64,000 nucleotides of DNA from Sorghum bicolor (lineage: Eukaryota; Streptophyta; Magnoliopsida; Poales; Poaceae), in assembly GCF_000003195.3 (NCBI RefSeq), contig NC_012871.2, forward strand, positions 45,316,378 to 45,380,377, in the 5' to 3' direction. Below the pieces are notes generated by a model. It saw only the letters and a list, made by a program, of their open reading frames with translations. It ran no database searches and was not told the origin of the DNA. The position numbers were made by a program, and so were the translations under genes. This document shows, piece by piece, positions 44,254-56,000 of the stretch; the first letter of the stretch is position 1, and every line of letters begins with the position of its first letter.

Positions 44254-46626
44254 TGAAAGGTCCTTGTTTGGTTTTGGTAATTGAGTGACAACTTAGGTGG
44301 ACTAATAGTGTTTATGTGAGATACACAAGAGATTAGTCCACAGGTGATTATATGATGATGGAGGAGCTCATTGCATATGAGACATGACATGGAGTCATGT
44401 GACCAAGGTGGAGAAGATCAAGATGAGGCTTGGCTTGATGGACCGGTTGCAAGAGTGAAGGGCAAGTCAGAGGCTTTGAAGCGAGGGACCGCATGTGACG
44501 GTGAAGCTTGAGCAAGACTTGGCGCCGATGGACCGAGGCAACGGTGAAGAGCAAGTGAGGTCAAGATCGATGAACCAATACGGTCACGTGATGATATGAA
44601 GTGGATCATATCATTTGGTGATTGGTTGGTGCATGTGTTGCATCAACATTGGAGGAGATGGAATGGAATGTGCAAGGCAAAGGTATAACCTAGGGCATTT
44701 CCATTTCACCGGTCATAGGTGGGTAGAGAAGTTTATGACCGGATTTAGGATAGATGGCCGTACTATCAAGAGGGGCAAACTTGTTTGCATATCGGTCATC
44801 TAGTGCCACTTGAGCGATCTAACTTTGCATACGTGTTAGGATCGAGTGGCGTGGCAAGTTAAGAGGCTAACTCCTTTGGGAAAATGTTTGTGAAAAAGCT
44901 AACACACTTGCACATGGTGGTGTACACTTGGTGGTGTTGGCACATTTGCAAAGGAGGTAGAGTTCCTAGGGTTGAGAGAGGTGTGGGTGTTCGGCGCTTT
45001 TGAGAAAATTAAGCGTATATTTTCTATTGCGCCGGTGGGAAATTTGGAGAAGTCGCGGGAGTGTTTCTCAGTTGGAAACACTCACCGGACGCTCTGCGCG
45101 GAGGCACCGGACGCTGGCCTTCAGCGTCCGGTGTGCTGTCGGGTGCAGCAGAGTGCACCGGACGCACCGGAGAGAGTCCGGTGCTCAGTGTCCGGTGTGC
45201 AGGTGGTTTGGCGATCCTCTCTGCGCACGAGTCCGGTGAGCACCGGACCGTTCGGTGCCCAGCGTCCGGTGACCGTGCGAGTTTGCGGAGCTCTCTGCGC
45301 ACGAGTCCGGTGTGCACCGGACGCTTCCGGTGTGGACTAGTTGAGCGTCCGGTGGTGCCGTGTCAGGCGCGCGTGCGCAGTAGCCGTTGGCGGCAACGGT
45401 CGAGTTCAAACGGCTAGTGACACGTGGCTGACGCCTGAGCACCGGACGCTGGGAGTTGAGCGTCCGGTGACTCCCTTGAGCGTCCGGTGCCCACGTGTTT
45501 TGCCCAGTGAAAGGGCAACGGCTAGTTTAGCCCTTGGGGCTATAAATAGAAGTTGTGACCGGCCTTGGCTGGTGCTGAGCACCCTTGGGACTTAGTGTCC
45601 ATGCTTGGGGAGTGCTAGTGAAGCCTCTAACTCACATATGCTTGATAGTGATCATCCGATTGTGTGAGTGAGCGATTCTAGTGCGTTGCATTGAGAGATT
45701 GCATCGAGTGGCACTAGGTGTTCATGTTGCAAGCCGGTGGTGCTTGTTACTCTTGGAGGTTGCCACCTCCTAGATGGCTTGGTGACTTGTGACTCCGTCG
45801 AAGCACGCAAGGAGATTGTGCGGTGCTCCGGAGAAGAGATTGTGAGGGGTACGGTGCTCACCCCGCAGGGATCGCGAAGAGCAACTCTATTGGATCGTGC
45901 GTGTCGTTGAGCTACCTCACTTGTGGGTAGGTTCTTGCGGTGTCCTAGTGGGGACGAGGTTCGTGTAACACCTCTTAGCCGCCGAACCACCAAGTGTTGG
46001 TCGACACAACGGGGACGTAGCTTGGTGGCAACCAAGTGAACCTCGGGAGAAAATCATTGTGTCAACATTGTTATTCTCGTTGGTTTGCAAGTCTCTAACA
46101 CAAGCTTGTTCTTACATTCATATATTTGTGCTTGTGTAGTTGCTCTTGTAATTAGTTAGCTTGTGTAGCTTGCTAGTTACCTTCTTGCTTGTGTAGCTAG
46201 AAGTAGTTCCCTTGCGTGACTAATTTGGTTTGTGTAACCTTGTTAGTCACATTACTTAGTTTGTGTAGCTAAGTAAGTTACGCTCTCTAATTTGGCATTA
46301 GTTGCCTTGTTATTGAGCTTGCTAGTGAGCTTAGGCTTTGTGTGCTTTGCCTCACTAGTTTGTGTAGGAGCTTCCCCGTTTTGCAAAGTACTAGTGGCAT
46401 AGGCTTGTGTGACCTTGCTCCTAGAATTGGTTAGGTGAGCTCTTGTTAAGGTAGCACCTTGTTTGCTTGTTTAGGATCTTTTACAAGGTGCTAGAGAACT
46501 TAGATAGAGGGGTATAGTCTTGGCTAGACCGATAGTTTTATTTCCGCATTTGTTTCGGTTAGCCGACGTAATAATTTTTTAGAAAGGACTATTCACCCCC
46601 CTCTAGTCCGTCATCTCGACCCTTTA
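44254..46626 (+). mobile_element. Solo LTR of a SIRE-related copia family
   Basis: This 2373-bp sequence is flanked by the 5-bp duplication GAAAG (44249-44253 and 46627-46631). It begins TGAAAGGTCCTTGTTTGGTT and ends CTCGACCCTTTA. It is collinear in reverse orientation with the LTRs at 23440 and 39393: the segments around 45900-46060 (the CTACCTCACTTGTGGGTAGG and GTTGGTCGACACAACGGGGA stretches) are clearly homologous. It also has its own GCGTCCGGTG cluster (45085-45490). No internal region is present, so LTR-LTR recombination deleted the rest. The last bases TTTA instead of TTCA suggest point decay. It lies 80 bp beyond the CACTA terminus. Confidence 0.88.
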
Positions 46627-46749
46627 GAAAGTACCCATCATTCCCTTCCATAGCCTTGGTAGTAACGATATGCAGAAATTGCGTTAAATGGTGGGTCTGG
46701 CATATCGATACATGTCATTAATGCATATCAGTGTTCATCTAAACGTGTA

Positions 46750-46955
46750 GGTCAGTCTCAATACATAGGTCCATGGTACAGTTACTAAGATTATAAATTA
46801 GGTAACCGTGCCACATGAGTTTCTTGGGGATGAAACTTCTCTCTCATCTGATGAAACTCCTTCATTTAATGACTCTGCTAAGTCAGCAATTTTGCTTATG
46901 TGGCACCCTATTTAATGTGCTTGACACTCTCATGAAACATGCATTGAGACATATT
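46750..46955. mobile_element. MITE, same family as the one at 48835
   Basis: GGTCAGTCTCAATAC ... GCATTGAGAC with an interior (GATGAAACTCCTTCATTTAATG, AAACATGCATTGAGAC) closely matching 48835-49061. The right tip is degraded and no clear duplication is seen. Confidence 0.65.
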
Positions 46956-47182
46956 AGTAGGAAAAATGAGTAGGAAATTAAATGCTAGATGCATCTAAAC
47001 AGTCAAACTAGTAGGAAAAAGGCATTAAACGGTAGATAAACAGTGTAAACACAAAACAAAGCATTTAAACAGTCATTTTTAGACGATAAACTAATAAAGT
47101 CTGAGTGTTAATAAATGAACTTTGTGGATAGGTGAAATTGGGCTTGCACGTATGGAGGAGAATATTTAATTTGTGCTATTTA

Positions 47183-47487
47183 GAGCACTCCCAATGCAGA
47201 AATCATTGTGGTTTCTATAGACATTAATTGCAGTGCCACCTAAACATTTTGCTGATGTGGCAATGTAGTTATTGAAGAAAGAGAGTAAAAATCATAGAAA
47301 CTGGGTCTAAGTTAGAAACCATGTCTACACAAAATCCAAGACATAAAGTGATATGATTGGCTAAGAATGGAGAGAGAATGAATGTGATTGGATATACTAT
47401 CCATTGGAACCATAGTTTCTATATATAGTGTCTATAGAAATTAATGGGTATAGAAACTATGTGTAGTTTCTAGCATTGGGAGTGCCC
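47183..47487. mobile_element. Tourist-like MITE (PIF/Harbinger type)
   Basis: About 305 bp with terminal inverted repeats GAGCACTCCCAATGC / GCATTGGGAGTGCCC, flanked by TTA on both sides (47180-47182, 47488-47490). A three-base TTA/TAA duplication is the PIF/Harbinger signature. No coding capacity. Confidence 0.85.
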
Positions 47488-47968
47488 TTAAACAATGTCT
47501 ATACGACTATGTGTATGACTATACGTGTAATTGTTCATTGTCAATGGACTTAAACTGCACTTAAAATTTTGTATTGAGAATATCATTTTAAATGTCTATT
47601 TACTGCATCCACTGTATAAACTATCTAGCCGTTGTCTAAACCGTCTAAACACTAAACAAAGGGTGACTAAGATCATACTGATCCAAACATATATTCTGGT
47701 GTAGAAGATTTCGGGTAGAGAAAAACATTTTATATTTATCTAGAAAATGTTTTTTTAAGATGTATACGAGTACCTTTTGAAGTTTAAGTGACATACTCAT
47801 TTTGTTCCTAAATAAATAGGTTTATAGAGTTGTCTTAAGTCAAGTTTTTTAAACTTTGACCAAATTTTTAGAAAAAAACATCAAGATTTGTATTACTAAA
47901 TTAGCATCATTATACCTACTATGGAATATATTTTCATAATATGCTCATTTATTTCATAGATGTTGTAA

Positions 47969-48175
47969 GGGCACTCACAATGCAAGACTCTATTACAGAG
48001 TCCAAGACAATTAATTACATATTATTTATGGTATTTTGCTGATGTGACAGCATATTTATTGAAGAAAGAGGTAGAAAAAATAAGACTCTAAGTCTTATTT
48101 AGACTCTAAGTCCATATTGTTCGAGATAATAAATAACTTTAGACTCTATGATAGAGTCTGCATTGTGAGTGCCCT
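47969..48175. mobile_element. Tourist-like MITE, second related family
   Basis: 207 bp with inverted ends GGGCACTCACAATGC / GCATTGTGAGTGCCC, flanked by TAA on both sides (47966-47968, 48176-48178). The interior has mirrored AGACTCTAT / ATAGAGTCT arms. Its ends resemble those of the MITE at 47183, suggesting the same transposase. Confidence 0.85.
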
Positions 48176-48755
48176 AAGAAAGTTTGACTAGTACAGATTT
48201 TAGAAATTGATTTATTTGAGGGATAGATGTTGTAATTCAGAGATTTTACCACTCATCCTTTTTTGTTTTACCTCTTCATCACAGGCATTTACCAAAAAAG
48301 TCACTACTAATGTCCAGGCACAACCGGAAATAAAGCCTTGTTTGGTAGGGTTTTTACCCTAGCTTCACAAAGGTATTTTTTAGCTTCTCTTATCAAACAG
48401 ATGCAGATAAAACACCTTCTTCCTAAAAAGTTGTTTTCCAACTTCTCTTCTAGTACAAGAGTCGAGGTGAAGCTTAAAATATTAGGTTCTCTTAGCTACC
48501 TTCCTTAAAAGTTACTTTACGAAATATTTTTTGAAAATAGCTTTACATTCACCAGTGAAGCTGCTTTATAAAACTAAAAAAAACTATTTTATGAAGCTGA
48601 GCTGTACCCAATATACTCTAAGTTGCAATTAGCATATGTAATTACGCAATCGTGATTAGGACCCGTTAGTAGTTGGCCAAATGACATTTCATACTGGGTT
48701 AGTTACTAGTGATTAATGTCCGTGTGCTCGCTGCCGCAGTTTTTTTTTATCTTTA

Positions 48756-49227
48756 GGCCTTGTTTAGATAAAAAAGTTTTTAGATTTTAATACTGTAGCA
48801 TTTTTGTTTTTATTTGATAAACCTTGTCCAGTCAGGCCAGTCTTAATGCTTAGTTTCATGACACAGTTACCAAGACTATAAACTAGTTAACCGAGCCACA
48901 AAAGTTTCATGGGGATGAAACTCCTCTCTCATCTGATGAAACTCCTCTCTCATCTGATGAAACTCCTTCATTTAATGACCCTGCCAAGTCAACAATTTTG
49001 CTTACGTGGCACCCTATTTAATGTGCATGACACTCTCATGAAACATGCATTGAGACTGGCCTCATGGAGTAACTAGGCTGAAAAGATTCGTCTCGTAATT
49101 TACAGACAAACTGTGCAATTAATTTTTGTTTTTACCTATATTTAATGCTCCATGTATGTGCCATAAAATTCGATGGGACGGAAAATTTTGAAATTTTTTT
49201 TGTTTTTGAGATGAACTAAACAAGACC
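48756..49227. mobile_element. MITE (GGCCTTGTTTAG family) carrying a nested MITE
   Basis: Ends GGCCTTGTTTAGAT / ACTAAACAAGACC are inverted, with TTA on both sides (48753-48755, 49228-49230). The interior (CTACAGTA-like, GATTCGTCTCGTAATTTACA, AATGCTCCATGTATGTG) is the common grass family. Without the nested insert it is ~242 bp. Confidence 0.85.
48835..49061. mobile_element. Nested MITE inside the GGCCTTGTTTAG element
   Basis: 227 bp with ends GGCCAGTCTTAATGC / GCATTGAGACTGGCC and a TCA duplication (48832-48834, 49062-49064). A 22-bp internal tandem duplication (CTCCTCTCTCATCTGATGAAA-like, twice near 48929-48970) distinguishes it from the copy at 46750. Confidence 0.85.
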
Positions 49228-49324
49228 TTAGTAGCACCTAGAAGGTTATCCCAAAATGCAGGCGGGCTTTTTACACGTCAATGTTGCATCAATTGTGACA
49301 GCTGTCAATCCCAAAAAGATTACA

Positions 49325-49571
49325 CACTTACACTTACGAAAGATACACCCAAAAACTCAAAACTTTACAAGATTTTCCATCACATCGAATCTTGCGACAC
49401 ATATATGGAACATTAAATATAGATAAAAAGATAACTAATTATACAGTTTAACTGTAAATCACGAGACGAATCTTTTAAGCCTAGTTGCTCCATGATTAGA
49501 TAATATTTGTCAAATAAAAACGAAAGTGCTACAGTGTCAAAATCAAAAAAAAATTAGATTTAAACAAGGCC
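49325..49571. mobile_element. Second GGCCTTGTTTAG MITE copy, inverted, left end decayed
   Basis: This reads as the reverse complement of the family: TTTACAAGATTTTCC, ATCACGAGACGAATC and GCTACAGTGTCAAAATC, ending TTTAAACAAGGCC followed by TTA (49572-49574). The left tip cannot be placed exactly. Confidence 0.65.
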
Positions 49572-49795
49572 TTACTGCGCCGCCGGGAAACCCTGGTGGC
49601 CTAGCACAACGGGCACCTCCACTCGCGCGGACGAACGCAGCTGAGAATAAAAGGAAAAATAATGAAACATTATCTTCATAACTGATGGCAGTGTGGTAAT
49701 TCTGGTGAAATCATACCCCTATAACCGGTGAAAACAGCCCTTCCTCTGTTATGAAAAATGAATTACGTGAAAGCTGTTTTTGATTTAGTAGGTGT

Positions 49796-49862
49796 CTTTT
49801 GGTTGGCTTTTGGCTTTTGTGGAGCAAAAGCTACAACCAAAAGCCAAACCAAACAGATCCTT
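49796..49862. repeat. Short foldback (inverted repeat)
   Basis: TTGGTTGGCTTTTGGCTTTTG and its near-inverse AACCAAAAGCCAAACC surround a short AGCAAAAGC core, predicting a ~25-bp-arm hairpin about 200 bp upstream of the alpha-galactosidase gene. It is probably a MITE remnant. Confidence 0.55.
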
Positions 49863-49965
49863 AGCTACAGAAAAGATGTTAATAACAAGAACTTAGTTTA
49901 TACCGCAAACAAGGCATGAGAACCTAAGCTCGTGACGAAGAGTTGTCCTGATGCTGGCCCATTGC

Positions 49966-49973
49966 TATATATA
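49966..49973 (+). promoter_or_regulatory. Putative TATA box of the alpha-galactosidase gene
   Basis: TATATATA at 49966-49973 lies ~88 bp upstream of the coding ATG at 50054, a normal distance for a plant core promoter with a short leader. An out-of-frame ATG at 49990 would lie in or near the leader and could act as a small upstream ORF. Confidence 0.5.
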
Positions 49974-50053
49974 TACAACATAATACGACATGGAAACTAG
50001 CAAGGAGACATTAAACTCTTGCAGCAGCTACCTGCCCTGCCCACCTCTTTGTC

Positions 50054-53000
50054 ATGGAAGAGAAAGCACTCCTCTGTGCTCTCGTCTTCATCTTGCTGTC
50101 GACGTCGGTGGTGGCGATCCGGCCAGAGAGATCGCCGGTGGCGGTGGCGAGGAGAGCTACCCTGGAGAATGGTCTTGGACGGACTCCACAGATGGGGTAA
50201 CTGATCCTTTAGCCTTATAAGTTGTGTGGTGTATTTTTTCAGGGTTTTCTTTTTCAAGTACATGGATATGCATGTGTCCTTTTGGTGACAAGTTCTTTTT
50301 TTCTATGAAATATCTGGATTACATTTCCTGGTTCTCTCTTTGTTCCTTTTCGCTCCTCTGATATGATACTTTCAAAGATCAAAGGTCTGTTTCTTTTAAT
50401 TTGCAGTGTTGTGGTGTTGAAAAACATGTAAGATGCACACACATCCTTTTTTGTGTGAATCTCTATTTTGCCTTTGTTTCCTTGATTCGTGTTAGAAAGC
50501 ATGTGTGCATTGGTTAGAAATTGGAATATGCATTCTCAAACAGAGTCCTATCAGCGTTCCGCACTGGAAATACAGTACTCAGTTTCAGGCCTTCAGCTCC
50601 GAGTTCATGACACCACAGTAGACACCAGTTAGACTTCAAAACACCACTGTGAACATAGACTTGCTGGAATTTTTTTATATGCTATTCTTGAACAAGCAGG
50701 CACATGATGTTGGAAATAAAAACTATTTAGCGATGTATATATTAATTCCGACAGTAAGTAAAAGACCAACAACATGTATCACAGATATATAAATTAAAAC
50801 TAGCACTATGATCTGAGACAAAATCATGGCATCTAGTGCTAGTAATAGAAAGGATACGAGAACAAACAACAAAGAGAAGATAGACATCCTTACAGTGGGA
50901 TTGTCGGCATGAACGAAGAAGAAGGAGACCGTCGATGGAGTTCGGCGAACACCAGGTGTAGAGGAAACAAGACGTCCAGCGAGCAGTCGCGCGGCGCTTC
51001 CCAAAAACCTGATACGCCCCCTACCCCGTGCAGGGACACGAGGAGACGTAGGCTTTGGAGTCTGCTCTCTCGACACCGATGGCACGTCGACGACGGGACA
51101 AGGAAGACGGCAGCAGCGCAGTAGTGTGGCGAGAAAGAGATGCTCTCGGTACTAACGACATCGTCTCGTCCCATATTTATACACGCATCGCACGCAGCTA
51201 AGAAAAGCAATTAGCCGCTCAATCAATCACAACATTATGATAATTACCTACCGTTTATGCACTTACCATAATACGAGAATAATTGCTTACCAAATAGACC
51301 GGTGCAATTTTCTCCATGCATGCAAAAATTCAAAGTAGCAAAAGGAAGCAGCGCACCCGCAAGGGTCGAAGCAAAAAATCGCCAGACCATTCATGTGCAT
51401 GTCGTGTATGCACGCCCATTGGCCCCGCACCAGCCTGGCTCGGACCGCCCCAGCGAGGCGAGGCGAGGTGAGCGAGCGAAGCAGGAAATCGCCAGACCAT
51501 TCATGTGCATGTCGTGTATGCGCGCCCATTGGCCCCGCACCAGCCTGGCTCGGACCGCCCCGGCGAGGCGAGGTGAGCAAGCGCGCGCGTGTGTGGTTCT
51601 TCCTTTTCCTCTTCCTAATGGCTTCAACAAGGTGGAGATAGCTCAACTATTTAAGTTGGCCTCACTACTCTTAAAGTAGCAAGGTGGGACTAAAGTTTTC
51701 CACCTTTCCATATATGCATGCATGTGTGAGTGGACCTTTGCAATTTATTTGGAATTGTTTGGCCCATGGCCCAAAACATCTAACAATCCCCCACCACATC
51801 CCAAGGGCATGTGAGTCATACTCCCTGTACCATAGTACTATTAATATACCACCTATTCCGTGGAGACTGGTTAAGGTTGAACATCCACCTAGAATAACAA
51901 GATAGGCCCATCCGCAACTGCACAATGGACTAGGCCTTGAATTAGCAGTTTGGTGCAAATAGGCTTCACTCAAAGTCTTGACTGATACTAGGTTGTCATA
52001 GCCAACCCCACGAGTGAAGCATATAAGTCATACTCCTAACTCACTTCATAAGCTTATTAAAGAACACCCAATTCTTATAAACTGTGACTAACAGTTGGGC
52101 TCACATATGTGTGTTCTTACAGGAATACTATGTAGGATAGTATCTTGCTATAAAGCCTCAGAACACATTAAGACAAAGTCAACCTGCCTTATAGAAATGA
52201 GAGTACTGCATCTCCAACGGAGTGGGTGTTGACGGTCCTTACGCACCAAATATAATCATCAAATAAATAAAGAAAAGGATCCAAATGCAACCAACACCCA
52301 GACTTAGGGTTTCATCTTACAGAATTCCACGAGTTTTGGTGTTTGTCTATTTCTGTAGGGGGTTATCAGGAAATATGGAGGAAAGCCCCATATGTCGGGT
52401 TTACCTAGAGATATTAACGTGCTGCGTAATTTTCTATCATCTAGAAGAGTCCAGAAGCCACGGAAACGAACGGGAGGCCGAGCGGGCCCGGGGGCAGGGC
52501 GCCCGCCCGCCCTCCCCCCTTGGGCGCCCGCCCTGCTACAGAGACCAATCAGGTCCCGTCTCGCGGATTATGCTCCACCGACCTAAAGGATTAAGGAAAA
52601 TCATGCGATTAATGTCGGTTTGATCCGACAGCCCACGTTCACTTGAGGGGACTATATAAGCAGGCCCCCTGGCCCCTGGAGGAGGGCAATCGCATTATTC
52701 ATTAGCATATTTTCCAGAAAGGATTCAGAGAGAGAGGTCCCTCTAGGGATCTAACCTCATAGGGCTTAGCATCCAATGTGAGAGTAGAATTAGTTCTACT
52801 AGATTGAGAGAGATAGAGTGCAGGTGTAGATCGGAGGAAGCCTGGCCTGTCGGTGTCTACTCCGAGGTTGTACCTGCGGGATCAAGTCTCCTAACCCGAG
52901 GCTTGCTCCTAGGATTCTTCAGTATTTCGACTTCTAAATTCTAGTAAGTTCTTTGTTCTTATTGTTCTTTGGTTTATGAGTTTACTTTAATCTCTTCCGG

Positions 53001-56000
53001 TTGAGTTTAGAGTAATCACTACTAGCGTAAACGTGGTGTTTGGGCTAGGGTACTCATAGATATCCCCTGTCTAGCCGGACCGTGGTAGTAGCGAGGAACG
53101 TGACATTTCTGAGCTACCTTTGTAGCCCACATCCCGTTAGCAGGATCGATAGGGTTTATAGGTGTGGGTCGAACATCCTTTGTGGTGTCTAGATTCCGTA
53201 AGCCTCACCAATAGAACAGTAGATCATCCTTACCAAGGTTAGAACGAGAGTGTGGTTGTAGTCTTCTCTATACATCACTCACATCGAATCACATTGTTTG
53301 TAGCCTAAAGGGTAGTAGCAATAGATTTAGTTAGTCAGAGGCACGCTTTCTCCCAGTGGTAAAAATATAAATATGATACTCTAGATAACCTCCCGGGTGA
53401 AGTGCTCACCGATATCCGTGCGCTTGCGGATCATTTCCTGATGGCGTTACCAAATATCAACAGTGGGTTCAAGGAAAACGATTGTACTCTCCCATTAACC
53501 AACAACTTGTTCTTCCTAGGTCCTAATTCACGGGATCTCCGATCACATAGATTGGGTTACTGCTGAGGTTAACTTACATGGGTCTCAATTCTATCTTCTT
53601 CGATGCATTGTCATTCACGGTACGTGATAGTCCCTTTGTAAAGGGATCTGCTAGGTTCTTAGCTGTCTAGATGTAGTCCACAGCTATTACTTCGAAGCTC
53701 CTTAATTTCTTGACAGACTTCAGTCTACGCTTTATATGTTTGCTGGATCACTGTTTGATTTTTCACAGTTTATGAGAATAGCAGGAATTGGTTTCTCAAT
53801 CAAAGGCAAGTCCATCAACATATCTCTTAACCACTCAGCCTCAGAAGAGGTTGTATCTAGAGCTGTAAGCTCTACCTCTATTATGGACTTTGTAAGTATT
53901 GTCTGCTTACAAGACCTCCAAGAGACAGCACCACCACCCAAAGTGAATATGTATCCACTAGTGGTCTTAAACTCATCAACTTCTGAAATTCAGTTTGAAT
54001 CACTGTATCCTTCAAGTACTCTTGGGTACCCTAAATAGTGAATTGTATAAATTATTGTGCCTTTTAGATAACGCATTACTCAACCAATACCACGCCAATG
54101 ATCAATTCCTGGATTAGAGGAGAATCTACTCAACTTGCTTACAACAAATGAGATAACAGGGTGGGTTGCCCTAGCTAGGTACATCAATGAGCCAACAATT
54201 TAAGAATGTCTTAATGATCCTTTCCTAGCCTTTTATTCTTTCGAAGTATTAGGCTAGGATCATAGGGTGTTGGAGAAGGTTTGCAATCCATATAACTGAA
54301 GCGGTTCAAAACCTTTTCTACATAATGAGACTACAAAAGAGTAATCCCACTCTCACCCTTATTAAGTTTAATATTGAGGATCACATCGGCTTCTCCCAAA
54401 TCTTTCATGTCAAAGTTTTGGGATAAGAATGATTTAACATCATTAGTCTCATTGATGCTTGTTCCAAAAATTAGTGTGTCGTCAACATACAAGCACAGGA
54501 TTACTCCTTTGCCCCCACCATAACGGTAACACACATGCAAACCTAGAAGAGGTCAACGTCTTTTCAAACTTCTCATCCCACTGCTTTGGTGCCAGCTTTA
54601 AGCCATACAAGGATTTGAGTAACCTGCACACCTTGCCCTCTTGTCCTTGTGCTATAAATCTATCGAGTTGATTCATATAAATTTTTTCCTCTAACTCTCC
54701 ATTAAGGAAAGCCATCTTCACGTCCATCTAATGGACAAGAAGCTTATAGGAAGCAGCCAAGGATAATAGCACTCGGATTGTAGTTAATCTGACAACAAGT
54801 GGGTAGGTATCAAAGAAATCCTCATCTTCTTTCTGTGTAAAACCTTTAGCAACAAGTCTTGCCTTGTACTTTTCAATAGTATCATCCATCTCACTACGGA
54901 CTGCATCCTTCCAATAATCTGCATCTGGTGATGCATATGCCTCTGCAATGGTCGTAGGAGTATCATCTATAAGATACACAATGAAGTCATCACCAACGGA
55001 TTTTTCAACCCTTTGTCTCTTACTTCTTCTAGGAGCTACAACATTGTTATCCTCTTCAAAACTAGGTGGGTCTATAATTGGCTCTATCAAAGGTGTGGGC
55101 TTAGGAATTAATTCATTAGACGAACTCAGTAAAGAATAAGCAACATTCATCAGAAAAATATTCTCAAAGAAAGTAACATCCTGTGACTCCAAAAGTGAAT
55201 CAACTAAAACATCATGCGCTTTAGATATTATCACTAAGAACTTATAAGCCGTGTCTGTGGTGCGCATAACTCAAAAAGATACAATCAACGGTCTTTGATC
55301 CAAGCTTGCGTTTCTTATTAATTGGTATGCTAACCATGGCCAAACAGCCTCACGTACGCAAGTAATGGAGTGATTATTTTCTTCCTTTCCATCCTTCATA
55401 TGGAGTAACTTCACTATTTTTAGTTGAAACTCTATTTAGAACATGACATGCTATTAAAACAGCCTCCCCACCATGCTTTAGCCATATCGGATGTTTCTGA
55501 CGTGGCATTCACCAAGTCCATTAACGTCCGGTTCTTTCTTTCGGCAACCCCATTAGATTGGGGTGAATATGATGGTGTCTATTCATGAATTATTCTATTC
55601 TCCGCGCAGAAAAGATCAAACTCATTGGAAAAATACTCTCCACCGCGATCAGACCTAACACGCTTGATTTTCTTTTCTAATTGGTTCTCTACCTTAGCTT
55701 TATAAGTCTTAAAACATTCAAACGCCTCATCTTTAGTTTTTAGAAAAAAACACATAGCAATCTTCGGAGTCTGCTCTTCCGACACCGATGGCACGTCGGC
55801 AATGGGATGGGGAAGACGATGGCAGCATAGTAGTGTGGCGAGGAAGAGATGAATCTCTCGATACTGAGGACGACGTCTCGTCCCATATTTATACATGTGT
55901 CGCACACAGCTAAGGAAAGCAATTAGCCGTTCAGTCAATTACAGCATTATGGTAATTACCTGTTGTTTTTGCACTTACCATAATACGAGAATAATTGCTT

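Noticed and set aside
47488..47968. Possible gene between MITEs
   Set aside because: AT-rich with only short ORFs and no motif.
48331..48613. Possible further MITE starting GCCTTGTTTGGTAGGG
   Set aside because: No matching inverted end or duplication could be defined by eye.
49990..50220. Upstream ATG ORF (METSKETLNS...) as the true start of the alpha-galactosidase
   Set aside because: It is in a different frame from the signal peptide and conserved exons; at most an upstream ORF.
51302..51679. ORFs of ~80-125 codons in the copia LTR
   Set aside because: They arise from a ~120-bp internal duplication (near 51360-51480 and 51480-51580) in the LTR and have no domain.
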